Of a DNA stretch of 64,000 nucleotides, positions 33,481 to 45,300 are shown piece by piece. Source of the stretch: Hirudo medicinalis (taxonomy: Eukaryota > Annelida > Clitellata > Hirudinida > Hirudinidae); NCBI GenBank assembly GCA_011800805.1, contig MPNW01000064.1, forward strand, positions 382,430 through 446,429, in the 5' to 3' direction. Numbering within the stretch: the stretch's first letter is position 1; each line of letters starts with the position of its first letter. Position numbers and translations under genes: made by a program. The notes below the pieces were generated by a model. It had not been told where the DNA came from and searched no databases. It was given only the letters and a program-made list of their open reading frames with translations.

Positions 33481-34430
33481 AATCTTAATGAAGGTTTGAT
33501 GTATATTTTAAACCCTAAACGTTTAAGTTATTAATTACACTGGACAACACTTTTTTGCCAGAATATTCCGATGGATAATTATACATTATGACTATGAATA
33601 TGTACATAATTAATACTGTATACAAAAAACTTTTTAATTGGATCATCATGTTTTCGTATGAGTTCTTCGATGCTATCACATTCTATAACACAAGCTCTCC
33701 CATTTTCTACTTTAGCTCCTATCACCCCGCATGAGTATGTGAAGTAACATCTGCCATCACAGCACATGACTCTGATAATGATAATGATTCAGCTACGAGT
33801 ATTCCAGCACTATGATTCTCAAATAGTTTCTCTTAAGTTCTTTTTAGCATCATTCCTATGGTACCATGTCTATTTGAGAATGGCGTCTCCCTATCATAAT
33901 CAATGCTGAAGCTGTTACTGAACATTGTGAAGTCTCGTTGGATGACACCAATGCTAATTCTAACCATTGGCATCAATTCTATTTCCGATGGGGTTTTCAT
34001 TCGAAAGTATTCTGATGCTCTCACCTTCAATCACATTCCGATCTATTGCCAAAGTGTTTCATCTGCCAGCTGGTAGAATTGTAGCTCTAACGATATTAGC
34101 AAATACCATACCATACCATCACACTGGATTCCAGCATAGCCTGATGTAAAGATAACTATTAGCTTGATGCCATGAAGCATGTACGATTCTCGAAACTTCT
34201 CCAATTGTCATGTAGGCACTCTAATATATTTAGGTTGTGGCTCTATTTCTGTAACATGAATAACATATCCATCATTGAGTTGGACATTATTGTTAATTGT
34301 TATGTCTCTGTATAATGGATTATTAGCTACTAGCCATCGTAATGCATCATAAATTCGAGATCAAGATATTGTCTACTCTTGTAATGTCAAGATTTTCCAA
34401 ATGCTCGGAAAAGGCACTGCCTGTCCACAA
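33481..34430 (-). other. Unrecognised decayed coding-like stretch
   Basis: Minus-strand pieces read DGYVIHVTEIEPQPKYI (near 34270-34220), ALAIDRNVIEGESI with LSNENPIGN (near 34060-33970) and CCDGRCYFTYSCGVIGAKV with VIECDSIEELIRKHDDP (33767-33630). They look like parts of one protein with stops between them. I do not recognise it. A transposon or a viral-type remnant is possible, and no function is proposed. Confidence 0.3.
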
Positions 34431-34469
34431 AATCTGTGCTATCCAGAGACCTGAGAGCTTAATGATCCT

Positions 34470-35059
34470 AATAAATGGTACGATGCTTGACAATTTGCGG
34501 TGTTCCTCAGGGATCGGTTCTAGGTCCAACCCTCTTCTCAATATATACTGCGGACCTGTCAAGAATCATCACCAGCCATGGGCTGCAATCACACTTCTCT
34601 GCCGACGACACGCAGGTCTATGGTCACTGTGATGTCAACAACGTCGCAGGGCCTTCCACGCTGGTCTCGGCGTGCGATGACGTCTACCAATGGATGAAAT
34701 CGATTCGCCTACAACTCAATTCAAACAAATCAGAAGTCATTTTAATCACAACCGTGATCGTAGTCACCAGTGCCCATCTGCGCCTGTACGACTGGGAAAT
34801 GATTGGATTTCGCCATATTCCTCAGCTAGGGACCTCGGCGTCTTCCTGGACTCCGACTTGACCATGTACGCTCATGTCGGCCATATAACATGATGTTGCG
34901 ACAGATCCGAGCAGTTGCATCATACCTTCCGTCGTTCGCGACTAGAACACTTGTCACCTCTTTAGTCCTTCCTAGCTCAACTACTGCAACTCAGTTCTGG
35001 TCGGGCTACCCAAAACTCTAACTCGTCGCCTGTAATCCGTCGTCATTGCAGTTGCCAGG
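34470..35059 (+). pseudogene. LINE reverse transcriptase (CR1/RTE-like), 5' part, interrupted by a Mutator-like element
   Basis: The frame gives [31 protein letters not shown] (the YADD catalytic box with Y to S), [17 protein letters not shown], then after a frameshift [22 protein letters not shown] and further on TLVTSLVLPS. The sequence stops at 35059 in the middle of an ...AVARLV... block and continues at 36581, with the intervening 1.5 kb being the nested transposon. Confidence 0.85.
35049..35059. repeat. Target-site duplication, left copy
   Basis: CAGTTGCCAGG occurs here and again at 36570-36580, bracketing the Mutator-like element. Removing one copy and the element restores LINE sequence continuity. 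Confidence 0.8.
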
Positions 35060-36569
35060 GGGGCATACCAAAACAGCGAAGGACCAAAATATCGAAGCCC
35101 GTAAAACCAAAATATCTAATACCCTGTACCAAAATATCTACGACTACATACCAAAATATCGAAGGATTTTGATCCAAAATATCGAAGGATTTTGATCCAA
35201 AATATCTAAAGCCTTACACCAATATAGCGAAGACCCCTGACCAACATAGCCATAGAAGCGCGGAAAGTAGGAGCACGAGGTGATTATGAACAATAAAATA
35301 TTAAAAAGTGTCTCAATGCTTGAATATAGTTCCATCAATTTTTTAAATTTAATTTTACTGTTTTATGTGCATTTTGTGCAATACATTTTTGAAACTTTGT
35401 TTTAAATTTATAAATTGAAAAAAATAATTTTGCTTTCACGTTATATAATCAAGAAATTATAATTTCCTTTTTCGGTCAATCGCGACGAGAACTGGTTAAG
35501 ATATGGCTTTACGTTCGGCTTGTGAAAAGTTTATTACCAAGAGAATGTATAGTTTTATGCGAATATTGCGAAGGATGGATGCACCTTAAATGCACGAACG
35601 GTAAGAATATACCACGATGTTATATATTTTCACTAAAATCACTGTATTAGAAGTTATTATTTTACTTTCTTAGAAATTTCATCGGAGAGTTATAGGGAGG
35701 CAGTTAAAGAAAAAAAAAGCACATTTAAATGGAAATATCAAAGTTGTAGAGTAAAGAAGGAACGATTGGAGGATCATGAATCTAATAAAGATGGCATTCC
35801 ACCAATTATAGAACCTTCATATAAGGAACTCATGGGGAATGGAGACATTTCATCCATTAACCTCCAAGACGTCAGCATGGATAGAATGGAATTTGAATAA
35901 TTCCAACTCATTGAAAACGGTTCAAATAAAGTAAGGCTGTTCTCTTGAGCTACATTGGCTTTAAATACACCCTCAGCAGGAAAACAAAAACCACCTCATA
36001 TTGGAGATGCTATAAGCAAGCTAAANNNNNNNNNNNNNNNNNNNNNNNNNNNNNNNNNNGCACCACGTTTCCACCTGTTTCGTGGTCATGTTACAGAAAA
36101 TATGTGCGAACCAACAACGACTGCGAAAGTTGGCATAGTCGCCTCAACAGGAAAGCAGAAACATCGGGCTTAAATCTATATAAACTCTATGATTTGCTTC
36201 ATAGAGAAAGTCTTCAAACCACCCTGACATTGAAACTGTTGACTGACAAAAAAATGAACAGTGTTGGCAAGAAGAGATTTTGTGACTACCAACGGTATGT
36301 TGCAAGAAGCATGGAATGACTATGAAAATGCCACTATTGATATTCATGATTGGATGAAAATATGTAGCAGTTTCTATTCCAATAAATGATATTTCAAAAT
36401 TATTTTTGTTATAGGCCTTCGCTATTTTGGCCTTTTAGATATTTTGGTTTTAGACCTTCGCTATTTTGGTCTGGATATAAAAAGGCCTTCGCTATTTTGG
36501 TGCAAACCTTCGCTATTTTCGACCGATCCCCGTTTTGCTCGCACACCTTTCGCTATTTTGGTATAGACC
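35060..36569. mobile_element. Mutator-like (MULE) DNA transposon with FLYWCH/MULE remnants and inverted subterminal arrays
   Basis: The element is 1510 bp, including a 34-bp gap, and is bracketed by an 11-bp duplication. Its ends are GGGGCATACC and GGTATAGACC, imperfect inverted repeats. The first 200 bp hold about nine units like CCAAAATATCGAAGG. The last 170 bp hold about six units in the opposite orientation (CCTTCGCTATTTTGG). Inside on the plus strand are CEYCEGWMHLKCTN (a PHD-like C-C...W.H..C block), SRKTKTTSYWRCYKQAK (FLYWCH-like WRC block), and after the gap VRTNNDCESWHSRLNRKA with LYDLLHRESL, the typical C-terminal signature of MULE transposases. The catalytic core between them is missing, so this copy is internally deleted. 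Confidence 0.85.
36026..36059. other. Assembly gap (34 N)
   Basis: Run of N inside the Mutator-like element. The true length of missing sequence is unknown, and it could hold more of the transposase core. Confidence 0.95.
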
Positions 36570-36730
36570 CAGTTGCCAGGCTTGTGATGAGAAAGCATAA
36601 ATACGACCACATCACCCCTATCCTCAGTGAACTCCATTGGCTGGGGATCGAACGCAGGATTGAATTCAAAGTGGCACTTCTAGTTTTCAAGTGTCTCAAA
36701 GAGATAGCCTGCACGTTTTTCACCCGAGTC
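36570..36730 (+). pseudogene. LINE reverse transcriptase, 3' part resuming after the nested transposon
   Basis: Starting with the second copy of the 11-bp duplication, the frame reads ARLVMRKHKYDHITPILSEL, HWLGIERRIEFKVALLVF and KCLKE. This is the standard sequence after the CR1/RTE reverse transcriptase (ARLVxxxxxxDHITPxLxxLHWLPxxxRIxFKLxLLVYKCL). It continues the copy that stops at 35059. Confidence 0.85.
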
Positions 36731-37589
36731 TTTTTCTTTGTTCTCTTTCTTTGTCTAATCCAGCACGTTTTCCTTAATTTTGTCTAGCCTTTTCTAATCG
36801 TTTTTTTCGTTGTGTAGCAACGGTTCGAACATGTAGTTCGGTTGTCATTGCTTATTGCTACTCTTTATAATATATATCCATATATTGTTACACTTAGAAA
36901 ACGAAATCTACCACTACTAACTCGTCGCGAGATTACACACTAAAAAATGCGACCTAATTAAATTGCCAGCCATAGGCCTCCATAAAGGCTGACATCAGCC
37001 TCAAGAATGCCCACTGGCTAACAAATAGAGCAAATTATAGGGATGGCAAAATTATTTTATTTAACTGTGCTAACAGAGCCCTACCACTGCCTAAAAGTGG
37101 AAACATACTACATTGTCATTGAGAATACAATTGAGAATATTTGAGGAAAGTTTCAGAACGATTGGATATCCGGAAGTGGTGGAAAAATCGATTACAAGAT
37201 TTGATGCGTACACACAGAACGAGTTAAATTAAAGCTTGTAAAAAAATACCCTTCACCCACAGATTTTAAGAAATTTAGATAATTCATTTTCATACTAATA
37301 TTTTAAATATATCAAATTACATAGTGAGTACTTATTTGTATTCATTTTTATCCTAATGCATTTTATTTTAACAAATCTATTGACTCATTCTTTGGACTTG
37401 TTTATACTTGTATATGATGTGATACTGTTATTTTTTTGATTGGTCAATTCTGTCACCTGATATTTTCTTACATAAACTATGCATAGGCTTGAGATCGCTC
37501 ATTACAATTGCTCATTTCTTAGATTATAAAGACATTGTTACAGTGCACAATGTCTAGAAAGTGTTTAACTGATTCGGATTCATTCAGTT
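36731..37589. other. Non-coding stretch
   Basis: No feature recognised. Confidence 0.4.
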
Positions 37590-37769
37590 TTATTTGTGGT
37601 GAAAACCTCAGAGAAAGAACTAACGTCTTTGATAAAAAAAAAGGCATTTGTATTTTGGTATAAAAGTGGGAGACAAAAACAAAACATAAGTGTCGTTATT
37701 CGTTGTTCCGTTATTTGCGAGGTTGGCTTAAAGGTACACATTCATCAATGCCTTTTGGAAAAAACAAAA

Positions 37770-37930
37770 AGATCATTCAACTGATTGTTATTTTTGCATG
37801 ACTCAAATATCAGGTTTTTCATCAAAATTAAAACATTGCATAAAGTATCCTAATATACCTTCAGCAATTAGACCTGTACCTCATGATGGCATTTTACCTT
37901 GTAGGAGCACATGCACACAACACAAAGATG
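37770..37930 (+). pseudogene. Fragment of an uncharacterised repeated protein (family U)
   Basis: The frame reads TDCYFCMTQISGFSSKLKHC and IKYPNIPSAIRPVPHDGILP. I recall similar blocks (YCYFCMxxxxGFNxKxKHxIxYPNLPSAIRPVPH) in multi-copy uncharacterised arthropod proteins, which look like transposon products. The function is unknown. The next block of the same protein is at 38515-38795 on the same strand, separated by a SINE. Confidence 0.5.
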
Positions 37931-38041
37931 TGAGGTCACTGAAGAACTTCGGCCTTATTGTGCTCCAGCACACGTACCAAGCTTCAGGCGTGCAGAACCA
38001 GTGATCGACCACAAATCCTTTGCTACCGCCATCAAATAATA

Positions 38042-38165
38042 ATTGTTCATTAACGTACGTTGAGTAGCTAAGTGAATAGGACGGTGCTCCCGGTATTCGC
38101 ATCCGTGCTGCCATCGGGAGAGGCGGAAGTCTTAAGACAATTAGACCATGCGGGAGCACAGCCAC
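38042..38165 (-). repeat. tRNA-derived SINE (copy 2)
   Basis: On the minus strand ATGGTCTAATTGTCTTAAG and, 40 bases later, GGATGCGAATACCGGGAG correspond to the A and B box regions of copy 1 (32250-32380). The shared middle is CCGCCTCTCCCGATGGCAGC. The tail GCTACTCAACGTACGTTAAT matches copy 3 at 46030-46080. Confidence 0.6.
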
Positions 38166-38514
38166 CGCCATCCTTCACGAGAGTCTATGTAAGGAACCAG
38201 GCGGAGCTACTCTCTTCTCTACTTTGTCCCATTCATCAAGTTATGCTGAGGACATTAATAAAATACTACTACTCTCTTCCTCCGGACTCTTCACTTGTGA
38301 CGCTTTCTTTTCCTTCGGACTCGTTGTCTCGCTTGATTCTTACTTGATTCTCTTGCTCGTTGCTTACTATGTGATTTCCTTTCGAGTGTTGTTCATTATG
38401 TGGACTCTGTTTATGTGAATGAAATCATATATTTATAATATGATTGGTGTTTTGTCAGATCCGCAACAAACTAAACAACCGGAAAATTGGAGTTGATTTA
38501 CTTTCGTGTTCTCA

Positions 38515-38890
38515 TAAATATCCAGATTATTTAGAGACTTCGTCAGTTTATAACATTTCACAAGACGGGGTTAATGATCTTTTAAGAGATTTTGATTTGT
38601 CTAAAGCAAAAGCTGAGATCTTGAGTTCACGGTTACAACAATTGAATCTTTTGCAGAAGGGTGTAAAAATGTCATCTTTTCGATCACGTCAAAGAAAAAT
38701 GTTGGAATTTTTTGACGTGGATGGCGATCTTGTATTTTGTAATAACATTGAACACAAAACAGAAGAGTGGCATTTGTTCATTGCACCATAATCACCCATC
38801 AGAATCCTCTGGCAAAAAAGAGTGTTGTCCATTGCTATTGATGGAAACTCTATGCGAAAGCTATAAACGACAAGCAAAAAGAGTCAAAGC
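38515..38890 (+). pseudogene. Second fragment of the family U protein
   Basis: The frame reads VNDLLRDFDLSKAKAEILSS, RLQQLNLLQKGVKMSSFRSR and LVFCNNI, then TEEWHLFI, followed by frameshifted SIAIDGNSMRKL-like sequence. The order fits family U as I remember it (DLNDLVRDLNLSKxxAELLxSRLxxWNLL...VSFFRxR...LVFCND...EWRLFID). No known enzymatic motif is visible. Confidence 0.5.
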
Positions 38891-40374
38891 ATAACTTTAT
38901 TAAGTACTTTTGACTATTATTTAAATTTTATTCCATAAACTAAGTAATTTTGGTGATTATTAAAAAAATGAATTTCTCATTTTTTTTTTAAATTGGAGGG
39001 TATAAAAAAAAACCAATATCATAATTAGAATCAGCACATCTGAATTTATAATAATCAGCCATTTTAATGGCATAAAAAAATCTTTTTTTTTGACTTGTTG
39101 TCCATTGTTATTGGACTTGGAAGCAAATCAAACATTGCCTGAAGTCCCTCTTGGTATTAAAGGTTCACAACTTTTCAAATGCGTTTATTAGGGTGCCAAT
39201 TTAAATTAAGGTTTGCTTAATTGATTGCTCTCATTCCCAGATTTGTTTCTTTGCACAAAAATTGTACAATCAATCATTGTTTACAGGTGGCACAGCAACC
39301 CTGAAATTTAAATAAAAGCATTAAAGACTGAGTACACTCAAAAGTGTTCAAACGTGACCTTGCACAATACAGAAAAGTCTTATTTCAGCAATGATTGATT
39401 TCATGGACACAGCAAACTGTTATCACCATTTTAACCATCTCCGGGGCAGAGACTTCAGAATCAAAGAAAGTGCTTCTTATTCCCACAAGTGCTTCTTATT
39501 CAAGAACCATAAATGGAGCATTAATCTGCATATGCAAGAGTCTTGTTAAGTGTATTAATAGCAACAAGATCAATTGGAGCTCAATTCTTAAAATTCTTAG
39601 TCCTCGGATATTGAGGACATGCAGATATACAATGCTATGAGACACGTCTTCACTTTGAAGGCATGGAACTGTTGTGGTCCAGACAGTGCAGCAACCACCA
39701 GACGAAATTGAGAAAAACAGATTTTAGGGTACATATTATATTTGCCATCCAAAGTGTGCGATATGCTCTTGGAGCAATGATATGAAAATTAATTGACTCA
39801 TCACCAGTGGTAATAATTCCTTGTAGTTTTCTCAGCTAGAATTCTTATAACTGGTGCCAAAATAATGGATAAGTCTCTCATTTTGTGGTCCAACAATGAC
39901 TACAAAAGACTGATCACTGGCATTGCCATCAAAATTGCATCTGTTTAAGCTTTAGAGAAGACTTCAAAGAGTAGCAAAACCAACCAATTAAAAGATTGAA
40001 GATATTTGTTACAATGAGTTCACTCATGTTATGTCTGCATGTTAAAGTGCAAGTAGCGCCTTCCAAAATAAGGTGCCTGATTTCGCTTCAATACCATTAT
40101 TGTCAAAACAGAAAAATCTGAAACCTGTCTTTCAACGATAACATCAATAATAATTATAAGTAAAAAATACACAAAATAACAGAGTACCACAAACTACAGG
40201 TTTCCTGTGGTTGCCATCAATAAATTTCAGCTAAATAAAAGTTGATGAGACACACTGATGTGCCACTGAATTGATGACAAGACTCTGAATCTCACTATTT
40301 TTATCACTTGTCTAAAATCACTAAACTTTGAAATATCTTGAAATTTTTTCGGTTGCACGGTTATAAGGGGTCCA
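38891..40374. other. Non-coding stretch
   Basis: No feature recognised. Possibly the decayed remainder of family U sequence. Confidence 0.35.
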
Positions 40375-40382
40375 ATATAAAG

Positions 40383-40783
40383 TAGAGATGGGAAAGAACT
40401 CAAAATTTTGGGTTATAGTTCGTTTAGAGTTCTTTGCAAATACGGGTTCTGTTCGGGTTCTTCAAACGACATATTGTGAAATTCGCAATGAAATACAACA
40501 TTGTTCAAGAAAGATACATCATTCATTTTAAAATATTCCAAATGTATAATTAAGAAAAAGAAGCATCTCAAGTGCTGATGTGTTCATCCGACAAAGTCGG
40601 TTAATCTGTCGGTTAGCAAAACACCACATATTGAAAATATGTTCAGTTGGTGGGCTGGTAAAATGAGAAAGAACCTTGAAGTGTGGGTTCTAGCTCGGGT
40701 CGAATTCCCAGTTAATCTGAGTTCAGTTCTGTTCGGCTTTTTGCAAAAAAAAATTTGCAGGTTCGGGTTCTTTCCCATCTCTA
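40383..40783. mobile_element. hAT-type MITE, 401 bp
   Basis: The element starts TAGAGATGGGAAAGAACTC and ends GGGTTCTTTCCCATCTCTA, inverted repeats of about 18 bp. It is flanked by ATATAAAG (40375-40382) and ATATAAAA (40784-40791), an 8-bp duplication with one mismatch, as expected for hAT elements. Both halves carry GGTTCTGTTCGGGTTC-like subterminal repeats. It has no transposase. Confidence 0.8.
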
Positions 40784-40791
40784 ATATAAAA

Positions 40792-42080
40792 TTGTGGGTG
40801 GGTGAGTTGGGGGTGAAAACACAAAAATGTTATATTTTAATTTTTACCACAGATTTCACTAACACCCTAGTGTTTATTTGTATCATAAATATAAATTTTC
40901 CAAAAGTGGACGTTCTCTACAGTTTAATAATTTCGAGATGATTGCTCATCCATAAGTCGTAAACAGAAGTACTTTATACGAAGCTTGAATACTGCCAGGT
41001 CACTCATAAAATTAAATCAAGAAACTGGTTCTTGTTAACAAAAGAAGCTATTAAAAATACTTGCTAAGGGTGAAATTTGTAATTTTTCTGATCAGAAAAT
41101 TTACATTTCGTGTAAATTTAATTATGTATAGCCCGCATACGACTACAACAAGCAGAGAGGGAATGGGTGAGTGCGTGGTATGTAAAATCGAATATAAAGC
41201 GAGTTTATGTAGGCAAAAATACGGTATAATTTGCTTGCATATTTGACACATTTTATTTATTATTGTTAATAAATAATTGCAGTTTCATTTGGTAATAGTT
41301 GCCTAGCGATTTATCCTAACATAAGCTTTAACATGGTAAATCTTCACATTGATTGATCGCCCTCTAAATATCATCCAAAAATCCTTTAAATGTGCACAAG
41401 TGTTGCTTTCCATAAAAGGTAAAAAATTAAAACCTGTGCAACATTGAATTAAAAAAATTTGTTTTTGACCACTCTGTATGTATTTTGCCGACATTTTAAG
41501 TGTCTTAGGCAGGAACGCAACACACAGAGCTAACCTGCGCGACAGACTGGCGCACCAATTTTTGTTATATTTAACAACTAGCAATAAATTTGTTAGAGAT
41601 ATAAGATTGTATTTTACAGTGTCGAAACGTATTGTTACAATTAACGAATTCATTTGAGCCTATCCCGACACCATTCAAAGAGGGTAAGCAAACAAACTAA
41701 TTAAAACATAAATGAGTCGTTTTAACTATTCCTAAAATCGGTTAAACTACTTATTTAAAAGATATCAGTTTAATTAAACTTGTGTAACTTTCCGCGTCCC
41801 TGGAAACAAGTCTGGTAATTGGCAGGACAACTAGGGTCAAGACTTTTTAGGAGTTAGAGGACTTGAGCGCTCTTGAAGATGGGGGGAAAGGTCTGAAAGT
41901 TTGGGTAAGATTAAGGCATGTTTCTTAGCAATAGAGTGGGAAGCAGGGTTGGGATAAAATCGATTTATGACCATTTATCCCGTCCGTGCGGGATTTTTAC
42001 AGGGTATTTATGCGGTTCACATTTACAAGTAAGAAATTATTTTCCTTTATAAACTCTCTGAAACAAATGGCTATAAATAA
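40792..42080. other. Non-coding stretch
   Basis: No feature recognised. The open frames at 41303-41653 (-) and 41051-41251 (-) have no recognised domain. Confidence 0.4.
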
Positions 42081-42081
42081 G

Positions 42082-42325
42082 TACTGTTAGGAAAATTTTA
42101 GAAATTTCTCCAAGTTCTAACAATTTCTAGAAAGGTCTACTAATTAATAGAAAATGTCTAGAATGATATGGAGTATACTTTATAGACTTGTCTCTTCTGT
42201 ATATAAAGCTCAACAGCAATTAGATCATCATTAGTCATTACTAAGTAAGTTGAAAATGAAGTAGTAAACAACTGAAAAGCAGTGAACAAAATGCCAAAAT
42301 GACAGGCTGTATAACTGGTCGGAAA
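42082..42325 (+). promoter_or_regulatory. Heat-shock-promoter-like repeat module (copy 1)
   Basis: The module contains GAAATTTC and TTCTAGAA blocks (heat-shock elements built from alternating GAA and TTC), then TATATAAAGCTCAACAGCAA with a TATA box, then an A-rich leader with repeated GTGAA/TGAAAA words ending GTGAACAAAATGCCA. It matches 59970-59702 (minus strand) over its full length. The architecture is that of an arthropod hsp promoter and leader. Alternatively it is an LTR (TGTTAG at 42085 to TGAACA near 42287). No heat-shock protein coding sequence follows. Confidence 0.55.
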
Positions 42326-45300
42326 TTAAGTGCTGTGTGGCAGGTCTTCTCAAAAGTGAGTGAAGGTGACCATCACGGATGGATTGAATCTTCATGGGGT
42401 GACCATTAACTGCTGCACGAATATGCTGTCTCCCGCTCTCAAATCAAAAGTATTCGCCAAAAACCCAGAATGAACGCAAATACCTGATTCATCCAAGATG
42501 AAGAATGGAACACGAAACACTTCGACAGAATTTACAAAGACGAAAATGGTGAAAATGGCAATATTGAAAGGAATATGAGCATTCTTTTTTTGAAGTAAAG
42601 TAAGGTTGGAATAGTTTTATTTTTTTAAAAGCTCTAGCAAATTACAATCTATTAATTCTCATTAAAGCATGATCGTATGTTTTATGCTCATTTAATCCGT
42701 CAAACAATGCAATCATTTTTGGGCGAGAAGTTAAACACAATTATGGTTATTTTGAGAATTTGTGATAAGGTAGTTTCACTCATGCGTTTAATAATTAATT
42801 TTTACGAAATAGTTACAAGTTCATCCATTAATCTTACAAACGACACGAAGGATTTTTTGAACCATTTTTTGTATGATGCGTTATAATTATTACACATGAA
42901 TCATAGTTGATAAGCTAAGTACAAACATTGTATTTCAGAAAATAAAAATGGTGAGACGTAATTATGCTGACTGAATCAAAGACATCCCTAAATATTTTAT
43001 TAAATTCTTTTTAGTAACTGAAATACGGTAAGTAGCAAATAGCAACTGATTTTTTGGAAAAAACCAAGCATATTTTGGCAGAATAACAACTTAAACTCAC
43101 CAGTCATGCTGTCATCTTTCGCGTATTTTTTGTCCTAGTATATCCTCAGCTTTCAACGAATATCCACAAAATTTTAGTGAAGTTATTTTAAATCCCCCTT
43201 TATAAAGCATTTAAACAACACGTTAAATTACTCACTATTAATTATGTTCATAAAGTTCGTTTCTTTTCCACACAGTTCGGGAAAAGCTCGACAATGGTTT
43301 ATGCTTTAAGTCTATCATCGAACCTCTAAAATTAATCTCAAAGAGTGCACCGAACAATTGTTCAATCGGCAGAAATATCATGTCTATTTCAATTCATATT
43401 TAGAGCACAGTTTAAAACAGCTAAGAGGAATCTATCTTCAGAAGCGGTTGTGTCCATCGTTTTCGAGGCAGGACAAGCTTAACGTCGCCTGTAAACACAT
43501 TACCGCAAAGGCAACTTCAAATATTCCAGTATTTCAAATCGAAGTTGACATTGCATCCCATTAAGCGAGACAAGCAAATATTTTTTATTTAATAGATGTC
43601 CTTAGATTTAGAATTATGAACACACGATTTGCCTACTACTTTTTAGATTTCTATATTTAGGTTCGTCGTAGCCCATGGCATTGTTTTTGTGCACAAACCA
43701 GTGTGTAACACCATTCGAATGCATTCCAAGCTTTGCGAAAGTCAGTCGTCTCCTTGTCAAATAACAATTATTTTCAACAAATTCAACAAATATTTTCCTT
43801 AAAAAAACTTACTATTAAGCAAAATGGAAAATATACATGAATGACTTACCTAAGCATACAACCCTTCCAACACCTAGCAGACAGGCAGCATAGATCACGT
43901 GATAGTGTACGTCGAACGAGACAATAACGAAGACTCATGATCTCCGAAACTCCATAAAACCATAAATTTTAATAAATGTGAACTGCTTATTTCTTTAAGA
44001 TTATTTCTTTATAAACCTTCGAGTTTCGTAATAATGCAAATTCAAATTAAATCAAATTAGATTTTTTAAAGTGAATTAAACATACAAGTTGAAGACAATT
44101 TCAGTTATCATTTCTTGTGCATTTTAATAGTTGTAACTGCTCATTTCTGATGTAATAAAGAGCAAATTAAATTTTAAAAATTAAAATATAAAATTAATCT
44201 TTTTAAACGTAAATTTTAAAATGTTTATTCATTAATGCATGATACCGAATTTTTGATTTATCTTTGTCTTGGTCGAAATTAACAGAATTCGATAATCGCT
44301 TGTCATCTTTGCCTCCGAAATGGTTAATTGGGAATTTTTGTAGAAATTAAGTTTTACACCATAGAAACTATTTGCATGCGTTTTTTAGCAGCTTGATAAA
44401 AACTTATCATTTACTTTGAGTCAACATTTGCAGAATAACTTTCCAGCCTTCAGAGCAAAAACCAGAGGGCCGGCATATTTTAATGCCATCGACGATGTTG
44501 ATTGTCTTTCCAAGAGTTTTGTGCTCCATGGGTATTAACACTTCTATTTCTTCTAATTATGAGGTTGTATTGAAGCAATTGTCAAGGCCATTTCTTTTTT
44601 TTTTTAGTGCATCAAAGAAGAAAGACGAAGTGACATGTAGTCACCCATTAGAATACTCAGAAAAGACTGTTTGTTTTGAGAGTCTTGCTTAACTTGAATA
44701 TTTCTTAATGTTTGCTTTAAACCATTTATGAAATTGTGACATTTTAGTATCATGCCAATTTGGAGGAACAAGACTTCCTGATGTTGAGAAGCATACAAGG
44801 TCTTCATGCTCCTCTGCGGCTTCAAGTTGAGAGAAAATTGGCTTCTCGAGTAAAGAAATTTGCTTTTGATGACGTTTGGATACCATGGTGATAGTTAATT
44901 CATGAAGTTAGCTGTAGATAATTAGAAGCTCGGATTAGGAACTATTGAATTAATTGCTTCATTTATGTTTTAAAGGATAGATTTATTCTGCATTTCAGGT
45001 TAAGCGTTTGGATTGTCTTCCTTCTTCAAATGTGATGATAAATACCCTAACAGGGAAATTGGATTCTATGGATTTTCAAGATGTTTTTAGTGGTAATTTG
45101 GTCATATTTTATACATATTGGTGTTATTTATTAATGATTTCATTATGCTAGGTCCAGTGAGCTGTGAAATGGTTGGACAACCCCACATGCTGATGGAGAA
45201 ACAGCTTGGAATTTTGTAATCTTCCAACTTTTGGATATTTGAGTTTTGTTGGATATAAAAACAATAGTTATTCTTTGAATGTTGCATGTATATAAATTAC

